Assembly (NCBI RefSeq): GCF_900109145.1
Contig: NZ_FNYY01000014.1
Location: 62,001 to 126,000 of the forward strand
Reading direction: 5' to 3'
Length of the DNA stretch: 64,000 nucleotides
Source of the DNA: Marinovum algicola
GTDB taxonomy: Bacteria; Pseudomonadota; Alphaproteobacteria; Rhodobacterales; Rhodobacteraceae
This document shows, in pieces, positions 61,798 to 64,000 of this stretch. The number at the start of each line of letters is the position of its first letter. Within the stretch, counting starts at the first letter, position 1. Made by a program: the position numbers and the translations under genes. The notes below the pieces were generated by a model. That model searched no databases. It had not been told where the DNA came from and worked only from the letters and a program-made list of their open reading frames with translations.

Positions 61798-63144
61798 TCA
61801 GCCGGCGGGCACCGCAATGCCCGCGGCATCGAGACAAGCGCGCAGGTTCGCAAAGGTCTCTTCCGGCGCCAGGGTCTCGCGCTTGCTCTGGCCCAGGAGC
61901 GCCTCGAGCGGGCCGGACAGGCGGATTGCTGCGTCGACCTCGGCATCGCTGCCCTTGCGATAGGCGCCGATGCGGATCAGCTCTTCCATGTCGGCATGGC
62001 GCGCCGCAGCCTGGCGGGCGGCCCGGTAGAGCGCGTATTCCTCCGCCGTGTGGCACTCCGGCAGCATCCGCGACAGCGAGCGCAGGATATCCACTGCCGG
62101 AAAGCGGCCGCGTTCGGCGATGCGGCGATCCAGGATGATATGGCCGTCAAGGATGCCGCGCACCGCATCGGCGACCGGGTCGTCCATGTCGTCGCCATCC
62201 ATCAGTACGGTGTAAAGCGCGGTGATGTCCCCCGCCGCGCCGCTGCCTGGCCCGGTCCGCTCCATCAGCCGCGGCAGCTCGGCAAAGGTGGTCGGCGGAT
62301 AGCCCTTGGAAGTCGGAGGCTCGCCCCCGGCAAGGCCGATCTCGCGCTGCGCCATGGCAAATCGGGTCACACTGTCCAAGAGCAGCAGCACCTGCTTGCC
62401 CTGGTCGCGGAAATGCTCGGCCACGGCGGTGGCGGTCCAGGCCGCCTGGCGCCGCATCAATGGCGGCTGGTCGCCGGTCGAAACCACCACGACCGAGCGC
62501 GCAAGCCCTTCTTCGCCCAGGTCGTCGCGGATGAAATCCTGCACCTCGCGGCCCCGCTCGCCAACCAGCCCGACCACGATCACCTCGGGCTGGGCATGCC
62601 GGGCCAGCATCGCCATCAGGGTGGATTTGCCGACACCCGACCCGGCAAAGACCCCCATCCGCTGACCGCGACAGAGCGGCGTGAAGGCATCCATCACCTT
62701 CAGCCTGGTCGCCAGCCGCGGCCCGACGCGGCGCCGGTCAAAGGCCGGCGGCGGCCCGGCGCGCACCGGGCGGGGCGCGTCGCCCTCGGGCAGATGGCCG
62801 CGCCCGTCAAGCGGCCGGCCCAGCGCATCGACCACCCGGCCGAGCCAGGCCGCATCGGGGCGGATCTCGGTCGCCGCCTGGGTGACCTTGACCGGATCGC
62901 CGCTGCGCACCCCGTCCCAATTGCCGAAAGGCAGAAGCCGGGTGCCCGCAGCATCCACCCCCACCACTTCCCCCAGCACCGGGCCGCCGCTGCCCTGCAC
63001 CGTACAATGCGCGCCGATGCCCACCGCCCGCTCCAGCCCCGAGACCACCAGCGACAGCCCCAGCGCCGATGTCACCTGGCCGGCGACGCTGCTGCGTTCC
63101 ATCCGCCGGGCAAGGCTAGACAGCTCTGAAAATGGCGTATGCAT
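61798..63144 (-). CDS. fliI: Flagellar export ATPase FliI
   Basis: 448 residues. F1-beta-like ATPase energising flagellar protein export. Walker A GSGVGKST (168-175), Walker B region VLLLLDSVTRFAMAQRE, and GEPPTSKGYPPTTFAELPRLMERTG. The C-terminal domain binds FliJ/FliH. Divergent from flgB. Confidence 0.94.
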   Translation of the reverse strand: MHTPFSELSSLARRMERSSVAGQVTSALGLSLVVSGLERAVGIGAHCTVQGSGGPVLGEVVGVDAAGTRLLPFGNWDGVRSGDPVKVTQAATEIRPDAAWLGRVVDALGRPLDGRGHLPEGDAPRPVRAGPPPAFDRRRVGPRLATRLKVMDAFTPLCRGQRMGVFAGSGVGKSTLMAMLARHAQPEVIVVGLVGERGREVQDFIRDDLGEEGLARSVVVVSTGDQPPLMRRQAAWTATAVAEHFRDQGKQVLLLLDSVTRFAMAQREIGLAGGEPPTSKGYPPTTFAELPRLMERTGPGSGAAGDITALYTVLMDGDDMDDPVADAVRGILDGHIILDRRIAERGRFPAVDILRSLSRMLPECHTAEEYALYRAARQAAARHADMEELIRIGAYRKGSDAEVDAAIRLSGPLEALLGQSKRETLAPEETFANLRACLDAAGIAVPAG

Positions 63145-63149
63145 GGCTA

Positions 63150-63188
63150 CTATCCATTGCTATTCAGTTTTTATTAATGCTATTCTTG
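63150..63188. promoter_or_regulatory. fliI/flgB divergent promoter with CTATTCTTG element
   Basis: CTATTCTTG at 63180-63188 (CAAGAATAG in reverse) is an exact copy of the flagellar element, 24 nt before the flgB start. Partial copies TATCCATTG and TATTCAG lie upstream. AAAGGGA near 63199 is the flgB Shine-Dalgarno. Confidence 0.55.
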
Positions 63189-63211
63189 GTAAAAGAGAAA
63201 GGGAATTGTTG

Positions 63212-63613
63212 ATGAAGCTGTCCGGCATGTCCTTTTTTCAGCTCGCCTCGCAGCGGATGAGCTGGCTCGGCGCCCGGCAGGCGGTGATTTCGGAGAATAT
63301 CGCCAATGCCGACACGCCGAATTACCGCGCCAAGGAAATCAGCAGCTTTGACCGCATGGTGCAGGCCCGCACCCCGACCCAGGGGCTTGCGGTGACCGAT
63401 GCCCAGCACATCCAGACCACCGCCTCGGCCCCTGCCGGCGTGCGGGTCGAGGCCGATGACAGCGCCTGGGAAAGCGCGCTCGACGGCAACAACGTCGTGC
63501 TCGAACAGCAGACCATCAAATCGGCGGAGGTCGCGGGCAGCTACCGGCTTGCCGCCGAGCTCTACCGCAAGGGCCACGAACTTCTCACCGTCGCCGTGAC
63601 CGGCATTCGCTAG
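63212..63613 (+). CDS. flgB: Flagellar proximal rod protein FlgB
   Basis: 133 residues. LASQRMSWLGARQAVISENIANADTPNYRAKEISSFDRMV at the N-terminus; AGSYRLAAELYRKGHELLTVAVTGIR at the C-terminus. It forms the proximal rod with FlgC and FliE. The start at 63212 follows AAAGGGA. First gene of an operon running out of the window. Confidence 0.92.
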   Translation: MKLSGMSFFQLASQRMSWLGARQAVISENIANADTPNYRAKEISSFDRMVQARTPTQGLAVTDAQHIQTTASAPAGVRVEADDSAWESALDGNNVVLEQQTIKSAEVAGSYRLAAELYRKGHELLTVAVTGIR

Positions 63614-63623
63614 GAGCCCCGCC

Positions 63624-64000
63624 ATGGACATTCTGAAATCCATCCTGACCGTCGCGGCCAGCGGCATGCAGGCCCAGGGCGAGCGGCTCAAGGTCGTCTC
63701 GGAAAACGTCGCCAACGCCAATTCCACCGGCTCCGCCCCCGGCGAAGACCCCTACCGCCGCAAGATCGTCTCCTTCGAAGAGATGATCGATCGCGAGACC
63801 GGCACATCGGGCGTCGCCGTCGCCGAGGTCAGCCGCGACGAATCCAGCTTCGAGCTGCGCTATGATCCGTCGCATCCGGCCGCCGACACCGACGGTTTCG
63901 TCAAGGTGTCGAACGTCAATACCATAATCGAAATGGCCAACATGCGCGAGGCCTCGCGCAGCTATCAGGCCAACCTCAACATGTTCGAGACCGGCCGCAG
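63624..64000 (+). CDS. flgC: Flagellar proximal rod protein FlgC (cut by window edge)
   Basis: 125 residues are present of usually about 130-140. MDILKSILTVAASGMQAQGERLKVVSENVANANSTG is the FlgC N-terminus; VNTIIEMANMREASRSYQANLNMFE near the edge is its C-terminal helix. TAGGAG precedes the start 10 nt after flgB. Only the last few residues are missing. Confidence 0.92.
   Translation, partial: MDILKSILTVAASGMQAQGERLKVVSENVANANSTGSAPGEDPYRRKIVSFEEMIDRETGTSGVAVAEVSRDESSFELRYDPSHPAADTDGFVKVSNVNTIIEMANMREASRSYQANLNMFETGR

Overview
The window is high-GC alphaproteobacterial DNA. TRAP transport genes, an erythritol locus of the Brucella/Rhizobium type, FlaF/FlbT/MotE/DUF1217 flagellar genes, a MucR-type zinc-finger regulator and a possible CtrA box all point that way. 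A relative of the Rhodobacterales or Rhizobiales is most likely; nothing here fixes the genus. I saw no rRNA, tRNA, CRISPR array, insertion sequence or replication origin. Both ends cut genes: a sulfatase on the left and flgC on the right.

Layout. (1) 1-8.3 kb: a sugar-acid type catabolic block. A sulfatase, a HpcH/HpaI aldolase and a LacI regulator lie on the minus strand. Divergent from them are a complete TRAP transporter, an SMP-30 lactonase, an OsmC protein and an AhpD-like protein. (2) 8.5-22.9 kb: a complete erythritol locus. EryA (kinase), EryB (dehydrogenase), EryC, EryH and EryI (isomerases) take erythritol to D-erythrose 4-phosphate. A transaldolase in the middle can pass that on. 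Regulators are EryD (SorC family) and a DeoR protein. The ABC importer follows a DUF2291 gene. Two things stand out: the importer ATPase (18394-20712) carries a C-terminal EryD-like effector domain without the DNA-binding part, and an FMN riboswitch plus a lumazine synthase gene are inserted between eryC and eryD. (3) 22.9-30.2 kb: accessory genes. These are a WYL regulator divergent from a VOC protein, a TetR-controlled N-methylproline-type demethylase with a proline-racemase-family enzyme, a hipBA module behind three 27-bp operator repeats, and a PACE efflux pump. (4) 30.3-64 kb: a flagellar supercluster with switch, MS ring, export, rod, hook, filament, ring and stator genes. It also encodes two FliL-like proteins, an RpoH-like sigma factor, a MucR-type regulator and two OmpR-type regulators with degenerate receiver domains. 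flhA, flhB, fliQ, fliR and fliE are not in the window.

Nearly every flagellar promoter region contains a short element, consensus CAAGRATAG (reverse CTATYCTTG), singly, paired or as an inverted pair. It is a good candidate for the site of the local master regulator. The two observations I consider most novel are the transporter ATPase-SorC fusion and this shared flagellar element.
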